From NCBI RefSeq assembly GCF_024139115.2, contig NC_085141.1:171938994-172002993 (forward strand): a DNA stretch of 64,000 bases, written 5' to 3'. The stretch is from Armigeres subalbatus. Lineage: Eukaryota > Arthropoda > Insecta > Diptera > Culicidae. Both the position numbers and the translations under genes were made by a program. Position 1 is the first letter of the stretch. Each line of letters opens with the position of its first letter. This document shows positions 23,123-34,424 of this stretch, in pieces. A model generated the notes under the pieces. The model was not told the DNA's origin, made no database searches, and worked only from the letters and a program-made list of their open reading frames with translations.

Positions 23123-24032
23123 TAGGGGCAGTTAGTTCTATCTCGACCGCCGGTGATACCGATCGTCGGCAGTGGGCCGCGTGTTATTCTAGTAAAATAA
23201 ATTACAATCCACTCAACCATACCGATAGGGGTATCATTCAAAGTGCGCCAATAAACTAATTTATTACAGTGACCGTATCACTAATGTTACCGGTATCGCG
23301 TAGTTTATCTGAAAGGTTGATTCGCGGGTGCTTTCGCTGAAGTGCGAACCGGGAGTATCCCACATTTTGGTCCTGGCTATCCGGATTTGCCAGACCCGGA
23401 GACCTTTTGTTCGGATAACCGCGCGTCGCTTGGGTTTGATAGGCCATCGAACAAGTATACAATCCAGCATTTTACGAGCGCTAATGGCCGCCACAATCAA
23501 GCTTAGTTTTTGGTAGCGTGGAAACAGTTTGAAGTTTGGCTTGTGTCGTTTGACACAAAAACGATAAGTTTCCATCATCAAAATGATTAAATCACGATGA
23601 TGATGATTGCTGCGATGTCAAACGACACAAGCCAAACGTCAAATCGATTGCACCCCACCAGAACATGAGATAAATTGTGGCGGCCATTAGCGCACGTAAA
23701 ATGCTGGATAGACCAGTACGGTCTGATTGTTTGCAACTGTAATGGCGCAGTGAATAATTGGCGCCAAGTTATTAAATTATGTTTCTGGTCGGCTTGGAAT
23801 ACTCATAAGCCTCTCTCGACGATAGTAGGTAAATGTAGGGGCAGTTAGTTCTATCTCGACCGCCGGTGATAGTAAAATAAATTACAGTCCACACAACCAT
23901 ACCGATAGTGGTGCACCAATAATCTAATAATTCTAGTGACCGTATCACTGCTGTTACCGTTATCGCGTAGTTTATCCGAAAGGTTGATTCGCGGGTGCTT
24001 TCGCTGAAGTGCGAACCGGGAGTATCCCACAC
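23123..24032. repeat. pair of LTR-like direct repeats
   Basis: About 23123-23372 and 23835-24032 are direct repeats sharing GGGGCAGTTAGTTCTATCTC, AAATTACA, a GTATCGCGTAGTTTATC-like block and GTGCGAACCGGGAGTATCCC. Copy 2 has small deletions. They are separated by about 460 bp that includes a palindromic MITE. They may be the two LTRs of a collapsed retrotransposon; no coding remnant is visible between them. Confidence 0.55.
23462..23709. mobile_element. palindromic MITE, ATCCAGCATTTTACG ends
   Basis: The arms start ATCCAGCATTTTACG and end CGTAAAATGCTGGAT. Inner blocks GGCTTGTGTCGTTTGACA and its complement also pair. Terminal bases are shared with the families at 3066-3296 and 4402-6139. Confidence 0.75.
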
Positions 24033-25588
24033 AATTCTTTTACCCTTTATCGTACAGGGAAGAGCACTTTCGCAAAAATTAACATTCGATAGTTGTGTTT
24101 TAACACGGCGTGGTATTTTTTAAGTCATCTAAGTCTGTATGAATATAGTTTTTTATCACATTGGAAATTATGATGATTTGATGATTTTTCACGCTCCTTG
24201 TATTACGTTAACCCTTCTTGTTACAATCATATGATTTGCTATTGAAAATTGACTCGACTTTTTTTTATGCTGAACTTTTTACGACTAGTAACAAACATCT
24301 CCCAAAAAGACTCCATTGCCATGTTTTGAGATGTTCTGTCAGAATATATAGCAATAAATAAAAAATTTTGAATGCTTTGCTTTTTAAATTATAACATATA
24401 AATATGTACTATAATAGGTGATAATAGTATTTCATAACGTTTTCTTTACTTCATTTGTTTTAGTATGTTATATAATAATGGTCATATATATTAGTTTTAC
24501 AGATGGAATTAAAAATATATTTTGTGACAAGAACGATGTTGTTCAAGACGCTAATTGAAGATTTTCTTTATCTTTTATGTTCTTCTTCTTATTTATTTAC
24601 ACACGTATGGTATACCAGCCTAAATATCTGTTATCTGTGGTTTTACGTAGTTTACGTCGGGCGGTCGTGTCTTGTACACAACCCTTATGATTTTTCCCCA
24701 AGTCCTGAAGTCGCAAATGGATTGATAGCAGTCTGCATCTATGCGATTGCCGTCCGCATTATGCGCACTACTCGCGAAGCAGTTGCAATATCCGCAGCGC
24801 CGTAGCGTGTGGTTGGCCGGGTTGGCCCAAGCCAAGGGCGCCAGACTCAAATTAACTAGTTCAAAGTGATTCAGATTCATGCTTTGATCATAAGATTTCC
24901 TTGGCAATCAACGATTCCGTAACCGTTTGGCTTATATTCGGAGAACCCTTTTCTATTACTAACTGATACAGGTATCAGAACGTCGGCTCTGTGGGCACGT
25001 TTTCCCTAATATGACAAGAAGCATGAAACAGGCTTCTGGGGAGGAAGCTCTAGAAGAGGACTTTTGAGCACAAAATAAATGTGTTTAATTTCCAGAAATT
25101 CAACCTTAGATGCCTTGCGCCATACTGATTTCAGAAAGTTAACTCCTAGTGCGCCGCTGTAAGCACCCTCAAAGTGGGTGATTCATTCATATGTCCATTT
25201 GTTGTAGGTTATAATCGGTAATCGTCGACTTGCCCATTTGGCAAGCAATAGTTTGCAGACACTTATCAAACACGACATGGTAACAGGTATCCCCTAGAAG
25301 GCAGATAAAGTTAATACAATATACTGCACTGACCACTCTGGCCTTAGTTTGAGTAATAAATAATAATGATGCACTAAGTGTACGGGTAATTTTTTTCACA
25401 ATAGATTTGATATTTGGTCGCAATAGGAAACTCGAAACAGAAAATAACTGGATCGCGGTTGATTCAATGAAAAATATCCTTATAAATAACATCAATTTTT
25501 ATTTGGATTTTCATAGCTTCAAAACAATATGTGCCTTTACTCTTTATGTACATTCGCCATCATTGGCTCAAACTATCGACCCATTGCT
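24033..25588. other. intergenic, nothing firmly recognised
   Basis: AT-rich to 24600, then more balanced sequence. ORF 25187-25495 (-) has a cysteine/histidine-rich stretch (CLLGDTCYHVVFDKCLQTIAC) faintly like half a RING finger, without the full metal-ligand set. I do not call it a gene. Confidence 0.4.
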
Positions 25589-26311
25589 TTACCGCTCCGG
25601 TTCATCATTCGGCAACTTCTCCATCGCTTTGGGGACATCATGCGAGCGCTCCTTCAATACTATTAGAAAGTAAAACATTACAATACCAGCCACCACATAA
25701 ACAACATAGCTCTGAATTTCCTGCGAGAATTGAATTTCGTCCTGCTCTGACTTGTTGCGAAACTTAGCTTCGGCAGTTTTCTTTCGTTCGAAATTTTGCC
25801 CGTAATGATTTCGAGACCACTCGTCAAAATCATAGATTGGAGTTCGTCCGGAAGCCGTTGGAACATGCGTCCGAGTCATGCGTTTCTTGTAGAAACGGGT
25901 CTGCGGGTCTTCCTCCTCCGGTTCGTTTCTGACCGCCTGGTGCTGTGCATACTGTCGCCCTGCCGTATGCAATATCCCTTTGTCGTACAGTTTCCGCAGC
26001 CGATAGTTTCCCAGCACCTCGTAGGCTTCGGTGATAGAACGGAATTTTTCCGCTGCGTTATCGCTGTCCTTGTTCTTGTCCGGGTGGTACAGCTTTGATA
26101 GTTTGTAGTATGCCTGCTTGATGTCATTTTGAGTTGCCGCAGGGGACAATCCGAGAGAATCGTAATGAGACCCGTGAAGGCTGTTGCATAGACTTATGCA
26201 CCGATGTACCACTAGATACATTGCACTTTTACCTTTGTTTTCCACATTCCATTTGGCTTGGGTCAGGGCACTGCTTATTACGTTTGAAGATTTCAGAATA
26301 TTCATTCCCAC
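25589..26311 (-). CDS. DNAJC30-like mitochondrial J-domain protein
   Basis: Single-exon gene of 240 aa; human DNAJC30 is about 226. The J domain spans roughly residues 48-115 (HYDSLGLSPAATQNDIKQAY onward). It carries the HPD tripeptide (YHPDKNKD) that stimulates HSP70 ATPase and the closing YEVLGNYRLRKLYDKG. Residues ~1-45 are basic and poor in acidic residues, consistent with a mitochondrial presequence. Near the C-terminus, about residues 205-222 (YVVYVVAGIVMFYFLIVL), is a single membrane segment, as in DNAJC30, an inner-membrane protein linked to ATP synthase and complex I maintenance. The middle region PIYDFDEWSRNHYG is also typical of this subfamily. The second methionine (residue 3) or the one at residue 31 could also be the start. 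An ATCGATA sequence (DRE-like) lies at 26449-26455, about 138 bp upstream of the ATG; its use is speculation. No break is seen. Confidence 0.88.
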   Translation of the reverse strand: MGMNILKSSNVISSALTQAKWNVENKGKSAMYLVVHRCISLCNSLHGSHYDSLGLSPAATQNDIKQAYYKLSKLYHPDKNKDSDNAAEKFRSITEAYEVLGNYRLRKLYDKGILHTAGRQYAQHQAVRNEPEEEDPQTRFYKKRMTRTHVPTASGRTPIYDFDEWSRNHYGQNFERKKTAEAKFRNKSEQDEIQFSQEIQSYVVYVVAGIVMFYFLIVLKERSHDVPKAMEKLPNDEPER

Positions 26312-26792
26312 ACGTAGTGCGAAAAGGTTTGATTGTACAATTTAGAAGAAGTTTATTGTTTTGAAAGGGTTTACGTAAACTCTGCAAACCAAAACAAAGC
26401 ATTTAAAAGTGTGAGTGCGTTCTTATCTCGCTGGTGACGAAATGACACATCGATATTTCGAAAGGGCAAATTTAAAAGGCATCCGAAAATTTAATATGGT
26501 CTGGAAAACTCTTGGAAAAACTAGCATGTAGGTTTAAGTATATTTTATAAAATACGAGAAAGGCAAAACGTGCAAAAGTGTGTGTGAGTGTGTGAGTCAT
26601 CCTCTACCCCTCACCCAGCTGGGGGTGTTGGTCAAGTAGTACTACGAATAATTTGATCAAATCTCATGCTCCGTAATGGTGCCCTTTCTTGTTACGAAGA
26701 CTAGTACTACAAAAAGGATTCACTTCTGAAGCAAGGCAAGTTTCTTAAGTGAGTGTAGGGAATGGGATGTACTAGTACTGATGTACTGTACT
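26312..26792. other. DNAJC30 upstream region
   Basis: It contains the 5' flank and probable promoter of the minus-strand gene; no TATA box stands out. The DRE-like ATCGATA is at 26449-26455. A GTGTGTGAGTGTGTGAG simple repeat lies near 26580. Confidence 0.4.
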
Positions 26793-27046
26793 CACGCAGA
26801 GAAAATCTACCTTTTTGAACTAAAAAATAAAATTATTGAAATATTTTTTAAACTCAAATATTTTATTTTTAAAATCAAAACTGAAATATATTTAATTCAA
26901 AAGTTTTCATTGTTGTTTCTACTGCAATCCAGTATAAATAATACAGTATATTATAAACTAGTTTGTGAGGTAAATATTTGAATAAAAAACGAGCAATGGG
27001 TAATGTTTCTAACATAACCGCGAGTAGACGTAGGACTTGTATAAAC

Positions 27047-27244
27047 AAAAGATATTTTAGTTACTAGATAAAGATTGTCGCTGTCGTCGCTGTCCGGAAC
27101 ATCTTTTGCTGGCGAGGATAGGGGAGCTAAATGTCAAAGAAGGAAAATCCATACGATTTGACAGGTATGTACCACACATGTTTCGGACAGCAGAACAAAG
27201 GGAACAGTAGCGACAATCTTTATCTAGTAACTAAAATATCTTTT
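27047..27244. mobile_element. hAT-type palindromic MITE
   Basis: The arms AAAAGATATTTTAGTTACTA and complement, continuing through GATAAAGATTGTCGCT, enclose 198 bp. A perfect 8-bp duplication GTATAAAC flanks it (27039-27046 and 27245-27252). Confidence 0.75.
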
Positions 27245-27577
27245 GTATAAACGCTACGTATTTACATTTAATATTTGGATTTATGGAGTTTGATTATAGG
27301 TATTGATATTGGAAACAACAGCTTCCATGCTGTGTAGAATTATTAGCTATTTGTTTATTCAAAACTTCTGGAAATAAAACTAATAATTAAATACATTATA
27401 TTTTGCGATTTTTTGTAGTATGTATAACAAAGCTTTGTTTCTAACTATTAAGCCCTTATTTACTCTAGCAAATGTGGGGCATTTATAGATTTCTTATTGA
27501 CGATAGTATTCAAAGCTTAAAAATTCTATTATTAAAATTTTCAGACTTGGGCAAAATGTGCTATTTTAGGGGAAAAA

Positions 27578-27652
27578 AAATTGCTGCCTTATTTTTTTTT
27601 TGTTTGGGAAACGGGACAGTTTCCCAAACAAAAAAAAATAAGGCAGCAATTT
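27578..27652. repeat. short perfect-arm palindrome
   Basis: AAATTGCTGCCTTATTTTTT and GTTTGGGAAAC pair with their complements around a CGGGACA-like loop. It could form a stable hairpin. ORF 27472-27705 crosses it and is not a gene. Confidence 0.7.
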
Positions 27653-27703
27653 CGTTGCTTCTTTCTGCTAACATGCGTGCTTACTGCTGGAAAAAATCAC
27701 AAT

Positions 27704-27835
27704 AGTGCTGTCCAATGAGAGCTTGAAGTAACTCGAAGTTTCTCCCTGTCCAGCTCATGCCCATTTGTTGACAAAAAAGAACGAGCAGGACGGGAACAAC
27801 TTCGAGCTACTTCGAGCTGCTCATTGGACAGCACT
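27704..27835. mobile_element. MITE with AGTGCTGTCCAATGAG ends
   Basis: The inverted ends AGTGCTGTCCAATGAG and CTCATTGGACAGCACT, with subterminal AACTCGAAGTT/AACTTCGAGC, span 132 bp. AAT flanks each side, a possible 3-bp duplication. Confidence 0.65.
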
Positions 27836-28598
27836 AATAATAAGAAACAAGTCAAGAAGTAACCCTACTAAAATCGAAGAGGTACTGCTAATACGTCAAC
27901 GAAAAATAATTTAATGTATTCTTCTAGTCTAAGTCAAGTTTAATAATATAATTTCCCAGAAAACGAAAACCAAAGTGTAAAATAATGTTTATTTACATAT
28001 TCTTCTGGAAATTATTTTTTGCGGACTTTTTTAAAACATTTACATGTAATACGGCGAAATTTTTCAATCTAAAATGGATATTATCACTATTGCTGATTGT
28101 GCGTTATTAATTGCTAATGCCTTCTGCGAATGAATGAAAGTAATTATTTTAATCAAGTTTTTATTTTCATCAGTAAAGTTGATTTTTTTTGCTGGGGAAT
28201 CAGAACTGTTGTAGTATGTATAACAATGTTTTAATGTACGTGTCATTTGGTACCAAGCACAACTTAACATATGGTCATATGCCGTGACTTGCACCCATCC
28301 CGGTATCATGTGGTATGGATTATGAAACCAATCACTTTCCGTGGATAAGCAGACCAAATCTCTCTGTGCTAATTTTATTCTTCTTCATCCACCACCGCTG
28401 CCATCGCTGCCTCAGCCGTCATCGGCCTCTAGCCGTGAACTCCGAGCGATGCGATGGGCGATTGCATCCATCGCAACCGATACCACTGCATCCGAGCATC
28501 ATCAAGCACAGAATAAAAACAAAGCCGCCCTCTACTTTCATGCATATTCGCAGACCCACCACCCACCGGCAGTTCTACCGCTGGCGACTGCATGCTAT

Positions 28599-28754
28599 GG
28601 GGTCGTACACTTATTACGTAAGCATTTTTCTGGGTTTATCAACCCTCCCCCATGTAAGATTTTTTTCATACAAATGATTTTTTATTTATATGGAGCGTAA
28701 GATATTGACAGACCCCCCCCCCCATAAGTGCTTACGTAATATGTGTACGGCCCC
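28599..28754. mobile_element. TTACGTAA-type MITE, copy B
   Basis: The ends GGGGTCGTACACTTATTACG and CGTAATATGTGTACGGCCCC are inverted. TAT flanks each side (28596-28598 and 28755-28757). A C-run and CCCTCCCCC lie inside. The overlapping ORFs at 28315-28700 are not genes. Confidence 0.7.
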
Positions 28755-30311
28755 TATGTAGGTAAACACAGCGAACAAACAAACGAAACGAAAAATGCGC
28801 GAGCAAAAAGCACGTCAGTACGCGCTGCTGTCACAAATTGTAATGACTCGCACACGGCAGGCACTGCTTCTTTTATACACAAAGAAAATCTTGCGGTGGA
28901 CCCGAAGGCCCGTGACATACCGAATTCTGATGTCCGTGTTAGGAATGCACGGGATTGGTTATATATGAAATTTTTGCTGGCTTTGACAAGAATTGAAATT
29001 TTCAATAGCTTATCATTAATAATTTTAAGTTTCAATGAAATAGGCAAATTGCTGGAGAGTGTCCGAGTCGATTGATATATAAATCTTAAAAATCCATCGA
29101 AAGATAAAGGCGCTAGTAACGTTCGAAATCTTCCCTTCCAGCGTAACGCTCTCGATTTCCAAAAATCTAAATGACACCCAGTATAGTAAAGAAAGACGTA
29201 AGTCCTACGTCAAAATACAAATATAGGGGTGATCGAGGCAATATGAGCCACCTAAGGAAATCGTTCCGAAAAGCACTGAAAAGCTAAAAAAAAACATCGT
29301 TCAAATGTAGTTGACTTATACTAGAGAATGTTACCCTCCATATTACGTCGATGAATGACGAAAAATGCGTTTAGAAATGGTTGGAATGCACTTTTGAAAA
29401 TGTATTGATTTCAATGTATGTTCCTGACTATACGGGGCAATACGAGCCACCATTTGGGGCAGTATGGGCCACCCATCCAAAACGTTTATTTAGGCGAAAA
29501 AAGTATCGTAATATGGAAGAATATGATATTCCTACAACAGCTGTGAGTATTCCATACCAAATAAAATTAAAAAACCGCACAACAGCGGACTGAACCGATT
29601 TGCCACTCTTCACCGTTTGAACAGCCACATTTCAATTGGTCAATGGTCATTTTTATTGTTTCGATCGCAGTAATGCGCTGTTGTAATTTTTCCGTATTGA
29701 ATCTTACATATATGATAATATTCTTGTATTTGACTACTGAAATTTGAACTTGTTCGCATTTTAAGGCCTTATCTTGTTAAAGACTGGTTTTGGGAAAAAA
29801 AAAGTGTTATTATAAATTCAGATTTGTGACATGTGTGCACAATATTCAATTTTAATACCTATATCTTTTGATTGTGGTGTATTTTTGACCTGTATTTTAA
29901 TCAATTTTGTGTAAAATTCTTATTTATAAACTTCAAATCTTATAATAATTTTGCCTATGCCTATTTTTGATTACAATATTTTTTTTTCAATTTAAGAAAA
30001 ATATTGTTGAAAGCAAAAAATTTTCTTTTTGGCTTAAAAATATTTTTTGATCAAACAAAAAAATATATTGTAAATTCAACAATTTTTATTTTGAGTGCTG
30101 TTTTGAGACATTGTAGAAACAACAATATTTTTCGTCAGAGCAAATCTGTTTTTTTATTGAATTCAACAAATAAAATTATTAGCCGGGGAACAATAATTAT
30201 TTTTGTTGTTTTTATACATAATATCATTGAGTTTAAAAAACATTTCTCTGCGTGTTGTTCATAACAGGTACAGCAAAACTTCACAAGGACGCCCTTATTC
30301 GTACTAGCTAC

Positions 30312-30648
30312 TAGAGATGTCGTAAAATCCCGATTAATCGATTAGTTACTAATCGATTACTCTTGATTCTTGTCGATTATTGAATTGATTAATCATTGTA
30401 TAGTAATCGATTCAAAATTAATCGATTATCACAACGATGAATCGATTAATCGAAATAATCAATTAATTTTCCTTAAAATCCTTATGATGTAAAAATCTGA
30501 TTAATCGATTAGTAACTAATCGATTGCTCACGATTCATCTCGATTATTGAATCGATTAATCGTTGGGTAATAATCGATTCAAAATTAATCGATTATCACA
30601 ACGATGAATCGATTAATCGAAGTAATCGATTAATTTGCGACATCTCTA
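30312..30648. mobile_element. hAT MITE built from ATCGATTA arrays, copy 1
   Basis: The terminal inverted repeats TAGAGATGTCG and CGACATCTCTA enclose 337 bp. A perfect 8-bp duplication CTAGCTAC (30304-30311 and 30649-30656) and the TAGAGATG start fit the hAT superfamily. The interior is two related halves of about 165 bp, each full of TAATCGATTA and AATCGATTAAT palindromes, well over ten in total. Copy 2 at 44071-44407 is inverted and the same length. Confidence 0.9.
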
Positions 30649-30656
30649 CTAGCTAC

Positions 30657-31911
30657 TCAGGGAATAGAAGGTCGAGAAGAGCCACGTGTTTCTCCAGTGA
30701 CTCCAAAGCAGCATCCTGTTGTCGAAATTTCGCTGCGCACTCGTATTTTCAACGATTCGATGTCACGCTTTAATTCTGTTTCAACAGCGACGACGATTTG
30801 GTTGTTGATTTCGCTTCGTACTATGTCAATCAGCTGTGTGGTTTCCGAGAATTGCTTCATCGTCGAACACCTCCATCATCTGCCTGAGGCACATTATTTT
30901 CCCAGTCAGATCGTAGTCGCTTTTTTTGCCGATGGTATGTTGTTTACGATACCACTAGCAGTAGGTGGATTACGCTGCATGCTTTCCATTGAGTGCGAAG
31001 AGGAATAGCCAACGATAATACAATCTTCTGTTTCACTACGTGTGTGTGTGCCAAATGGTTGAAAATAAAAAAATCAGATATTTTGATTATTCAAACATCT
31101 TAAAGCTTACTATTTTCCTTAAACTTTATTTTTTTAAATCTTTAACTAAAAATCGTTTCATTAGTGCCAAAAGGTTGCAAATCGGTCCATTGGTTTAAAA
31201 GTTATGAAGGTTTGATTTTTTTTTAAACGCCGTTTCTTTGGACGGCCCTATTCTGAAACTGTTCATCCTAAGACCGAAATAAAAATAAGGGTCTAATTAT
31301 TTTCGGTAGAGATCATTTATACATATTTTGAGCAAAATCGGAGAACATTTTTTTCGACTCTATTCTTGGCTATTGCAAGGCCGTGGACAGGACAAAACTC
31401 TATTTTTGGAGAGCCTCTTTCCACTATCTAAGAAAGGACAATATATACGGTAACGGATGAAAGTGATACTACTCTCATAAAATAGTCTTACAGATGTCGT
31501 GACCCGATCGAGATTTCCAGTCTCGACCGTTAGTCTCAACAATACTCAGCAAACTGAACTCACTCCCGCGTTTACACGATCATCTCAAACTGTTTACATT
31601 GGAGATGGAATGAAGTATCCTTGAACCTAAGGTAGCTCGCTACACGTTTGGAAGAAACCACAACAAAAGAGTATATTCAAATTGGAAATTTAATTATTGC
31701 TCATAACACACTGTTGTACAGTAATTTTTTTCGATATTTCATAGACCTGATCTTATATACTACACCACCGTTGCTAGCTAAAGCTTGAACCGGATACCTG
31801 GGACTCCCACAATATCCGCGGCAATAGAAGCAAACGATGCCCTGTGCGTATTTAGTGGTCAATTTCAGGAATTTTTGATTTTATATAGCGATTGAAGGAA
31901 TTAAAGTAAAT
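30657..31911. other. intergenic, nothing recognised
   Basis: Mixed composition with short ORFs on both strands (for example 30697-31008) that show no domain. No element ends are seen. Confidence 0.4.
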
Positions 31912-31924
31912 AATTGGAACGTGC

Positions 31925-32085
31925 CCTCCTTAGCCGTGTGGTAAGACGCGCGGCTACAAAGCAAGACCATGCTGAGGGTGGCTGGGTTCGATTCCCGGTG
32001 CCGGTCTAGGCAATTTTCGGATTGGAAATTGTCTCGACTTCCCTGGGCATAAAAGTATCATCGTGCTAGCCTCATGATATACGAA
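31925..32085 (+). mobile_element. Feilai-like SINE, 5' half of a split copy
   Basis: The A box region TTAGCCGTGTGGTAAG and B box GGTTCGATTCCCGG of the tRNA-like head are followed by the SINE body up to CCTCATGATATACGAA. The 13-bp duplication AATTGGAACGTGC precedes it (31912-31924). The other half and the matching duplication are ten kilobases away at 41873-42126. Confidence 0.9.
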
Positions 32086-32203
32086 GGGGCCGTCCAGAAA
32101 CCACGTGGTCATATAGGGGGGGAGGGGGGCGTTTGGAAAATGACCACGATAAGCCACATGGGGGGAGGGGGGTGTTGCTCTCGAACCACGTGGTTTTTTT
32201 TAC

Positions 32204-32811
32204 ACGACAAACTTTTGGTGAATAACAATAGCGGTGTAAAAAATACAAATCATTAAAATTGAATGATTAAATCATTAAACGCAAAGCGCATCTAAGGGCC
32301 AATGCCTACGTAGCGTCTTTTCAACTCAGCGTTAAAAAGACGTAGGTGTGCATTGAGAAAAATCGATAACGCAGCGTCGGTCGCAACGCTGATGCATATC
32401 TGCATTATTTGATCATCTTAGCCTAAGATCCTATATCCATACATAAATAAACGAAAAAACATGTTGCGATTCAGTCTCAATTTCCACAACATAATTTGGA
32501 TAGGAAAAATGGAAAAATATTTTAAAAAATTCCGCAGATGGTTTTTGGCATCACGCCGCCGACACTTTTTCATCAGCGGACTGCAGCTACAATTTTGAAA
32601 AATGTTCATGTTTTTACAATAATAAAAAAAACAAAACATCTCCAGTGTTAATTCCGAAAAATTTTCCTTAAAACTCCGAAAAAAATTCCATGTGAATTCT
32701 GTCTGAAAATTAAAAACAGTCCCGTGGGAATCTTCCGAAATTCTTCTTCATTTACAAAAGAAGTTTTTCGAACATTTTAGGGAGTGTACTTCAAAATGTT
32801 CAGTCTCCAGT
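32204..32811. other. interior of the 9.8 kb unit, nothing recognised
   Basis: AT-rich sequence. A short imperfect inverted pair (ACGTAGCGTCTTTT and AAAAAGACGTAGG) lies near 32306-32346. No gene. Confidence 0.35.
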
Positions 32812-33000
32812 TAGCCAGTTCGATTCTCGTTCCTGTCTAGGATGTTTTCGGGTGGGAAACATTCTCGACACTCTAGGTATAGTGTATCCATCGTACTTGC
32901 TACACAAGATATATAATCGTGCAATTGCTGGCATATAAAAGCTTTCAATTTATAACTGAGAAAATGCTAAAAGAATATACTAAGTTGAAAAGCAGACCAA
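32812..33000 (+). mobile_element. degenerate SINE fragment
   Basis: A B-box-like AGTTCGATTCTCG near 32818 is followed by TCTCGACACTCTAGG and TAACTGAGAAAATGCT. This is the same order as the SINE body at 14936-15180 but strongly diverged. Confidence 0.55.
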
Positions 33001-33992
33001 CTTCCAGTTGGAATATGGAGCCAATGCCACATGAAACACTTTGATACATATTCCGTTGATTTTTTTTTCAATTTTGGAATTTTGAAATGAAAAATTTTCG
33101 GAATACTTTTTAACGCTCTTTGTGAGTTCTATCACATTTTTTTAAATTTTCGTATTGTTTTTATTCAAGGCATTATTTAGAATTTCCACGGAAGAGTCTA
33201 TGGATTATCTTCAAAAAATTCTTTGGATTTTCAAAGAATAAATCTTTAGAATTCTCAAGGTTCGTGTTTTTTGAATTTGAACCCGAAATCATTTCAAAAT
33301 TTCATCGAAAATTCATTCTTCTTCGGAATGTTATTTTGATTTCTTTGTAGGTTCAGCTAAACATTGCTTCAAATCTTTACCATGCAAAAATGCACAGGAA
33401 ATGATTTAGAAAGTTTAAGGAATTTTCACATCAGAAAATCTTCAAAATTTTGATTTAATTTTTTAAGGAATTCCTACTGGAAATGCTTTAAAAGTACCAC
33501 CTTTACAAGTACTACAAAAGTACAATTTCTTCGTTATTTCCACATCGGAATTTCCTCGGGAAATTCATTATTTGTGATTCAGATGAACTTTTTTCGATTT
33601 TCAACTGGAAAATCTTAGGAATTTCCATCGGAAATATTTTGGCATATTCCGAATAATTTCTTTTGAAAATTAAAAAAAAAACGCTGAAAATTTCTAAGAA
33701 TTTCTTTTGGAAAACGAAAAAAAAATCCTATGGAAATTTAGAAAAATTCCTTTGAAGATTAATTAAAGTTGCCCAGGATTTTGAAAAAAATCTTTAGAGA
33801 TTCTGTAAAAAAGTAAGCTGGATTTTTTTTTCTATTTTATACTTGAAATTCTTCGGAATTTGATGTTTATTGGAATTTTCATCGTAAATATGCATTTCGG
33901 ATCCTTCTACGGATTCTTCTAATTCTTCAAACTTTCTACCGAACATTTTTCGGAACTCTTCCACAGAGTTTCGGAAAAAATGTCGTTGAAAT
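33001..33992. repeat. degenerate GGAATTTC-rich tract
   Basis: Variants of GGAAATTC, TTCGGAATTT and their complements recur irregularly across the segment, like the tracts at 38150-38990 and 39400-39900. I see no unit longer than about 24 bp and no gene. Confidence 0.45.
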
Positions 33993-34416
33993 CAAGGATG
34001 TTAACGATCATTCAGTAATTTGCGTTCGATCATTTAGTAGTTTGTCAATAACACATTCCAGATGCTGAATTTCAAAATATGTTGTATGGTGGACTTCTAG
34101 TGCGAAGGTTTTTCTACAACTCTGCCTAATGGTTCGTTGTTTGAATTCCACTAGTAACGGAGTTATAGCTATAGTTTCAGTAACTTAGACTAAATGATAA
34201 CAAAATTCCAATCATTTAGTTTAAGTTACTGCAACTAGCGCTCTAACTCCGTTATTATTTGAATTCTAATAACGAACCATTAGGCAAAGTTGTAGAAAAA
34301 CCTTCGCACTAGAAGTCCACCATACAACATATTTTGAAATTCAGCTTCTGGAATGTGTTATTGACAAACTACTAAATGATCGAACGCAAATTACTGAATG
34401 ATCGTTAACATCCTTG
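33993..34416. mobile_element. hAT-type foldback element
   Basis: Nearly the entire 424 bp folds into one hairpin, from CAAGGATGTTAACGATCATT to its complement. The centre is near 34200. A perfect 8-bp duplication GTTGAAAT flanks it (33985-33992 and 34417-34424). No coding capacity. Confidence 0.85.
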
Positions 34417-34424
34417 GTTGAAAT

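Larger units (their letters stand above)
26793..30254. mobile_element. possible CACGCAGAGAAA-ended unit
   Basis: CACGCAGAGAAAA at 26793 and TTTCTCTGCGTG at 30243-30254 are inverted. Near each end are AAATAAAATTATT-type and CAACAATATT-type repeats resembling those in 11972-12973. No target duplication is visible and the 3.4 kb between holds other elements, so the pairing is tentative. Confidence 0.3.

Noticed and set aside
25187..25495. Partial RING-like Cys/His cluster on the minus strand
   Set aside because: Only a few candidate ligands, no complete C3HC4 spacing, and no flanking exon supported; mentioned in the intergenic entry only.
25796..26098. Plus-strand ORF opposite the J-protein gene
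   Set aside because: Mirror frame of the DNAJC30-like coding sequence.
28315..28700. Two overlapping ORFs of about 120 codons
   Set aside because: They overlap each other in different frames and run into a MITE; no domain.
31925..32010. tRNA gene
   Set aside because: The A and B boxes belong to a tRNA-derived SINE with the SINE body following; no complete cloverleaf with acceptor stem is evident.
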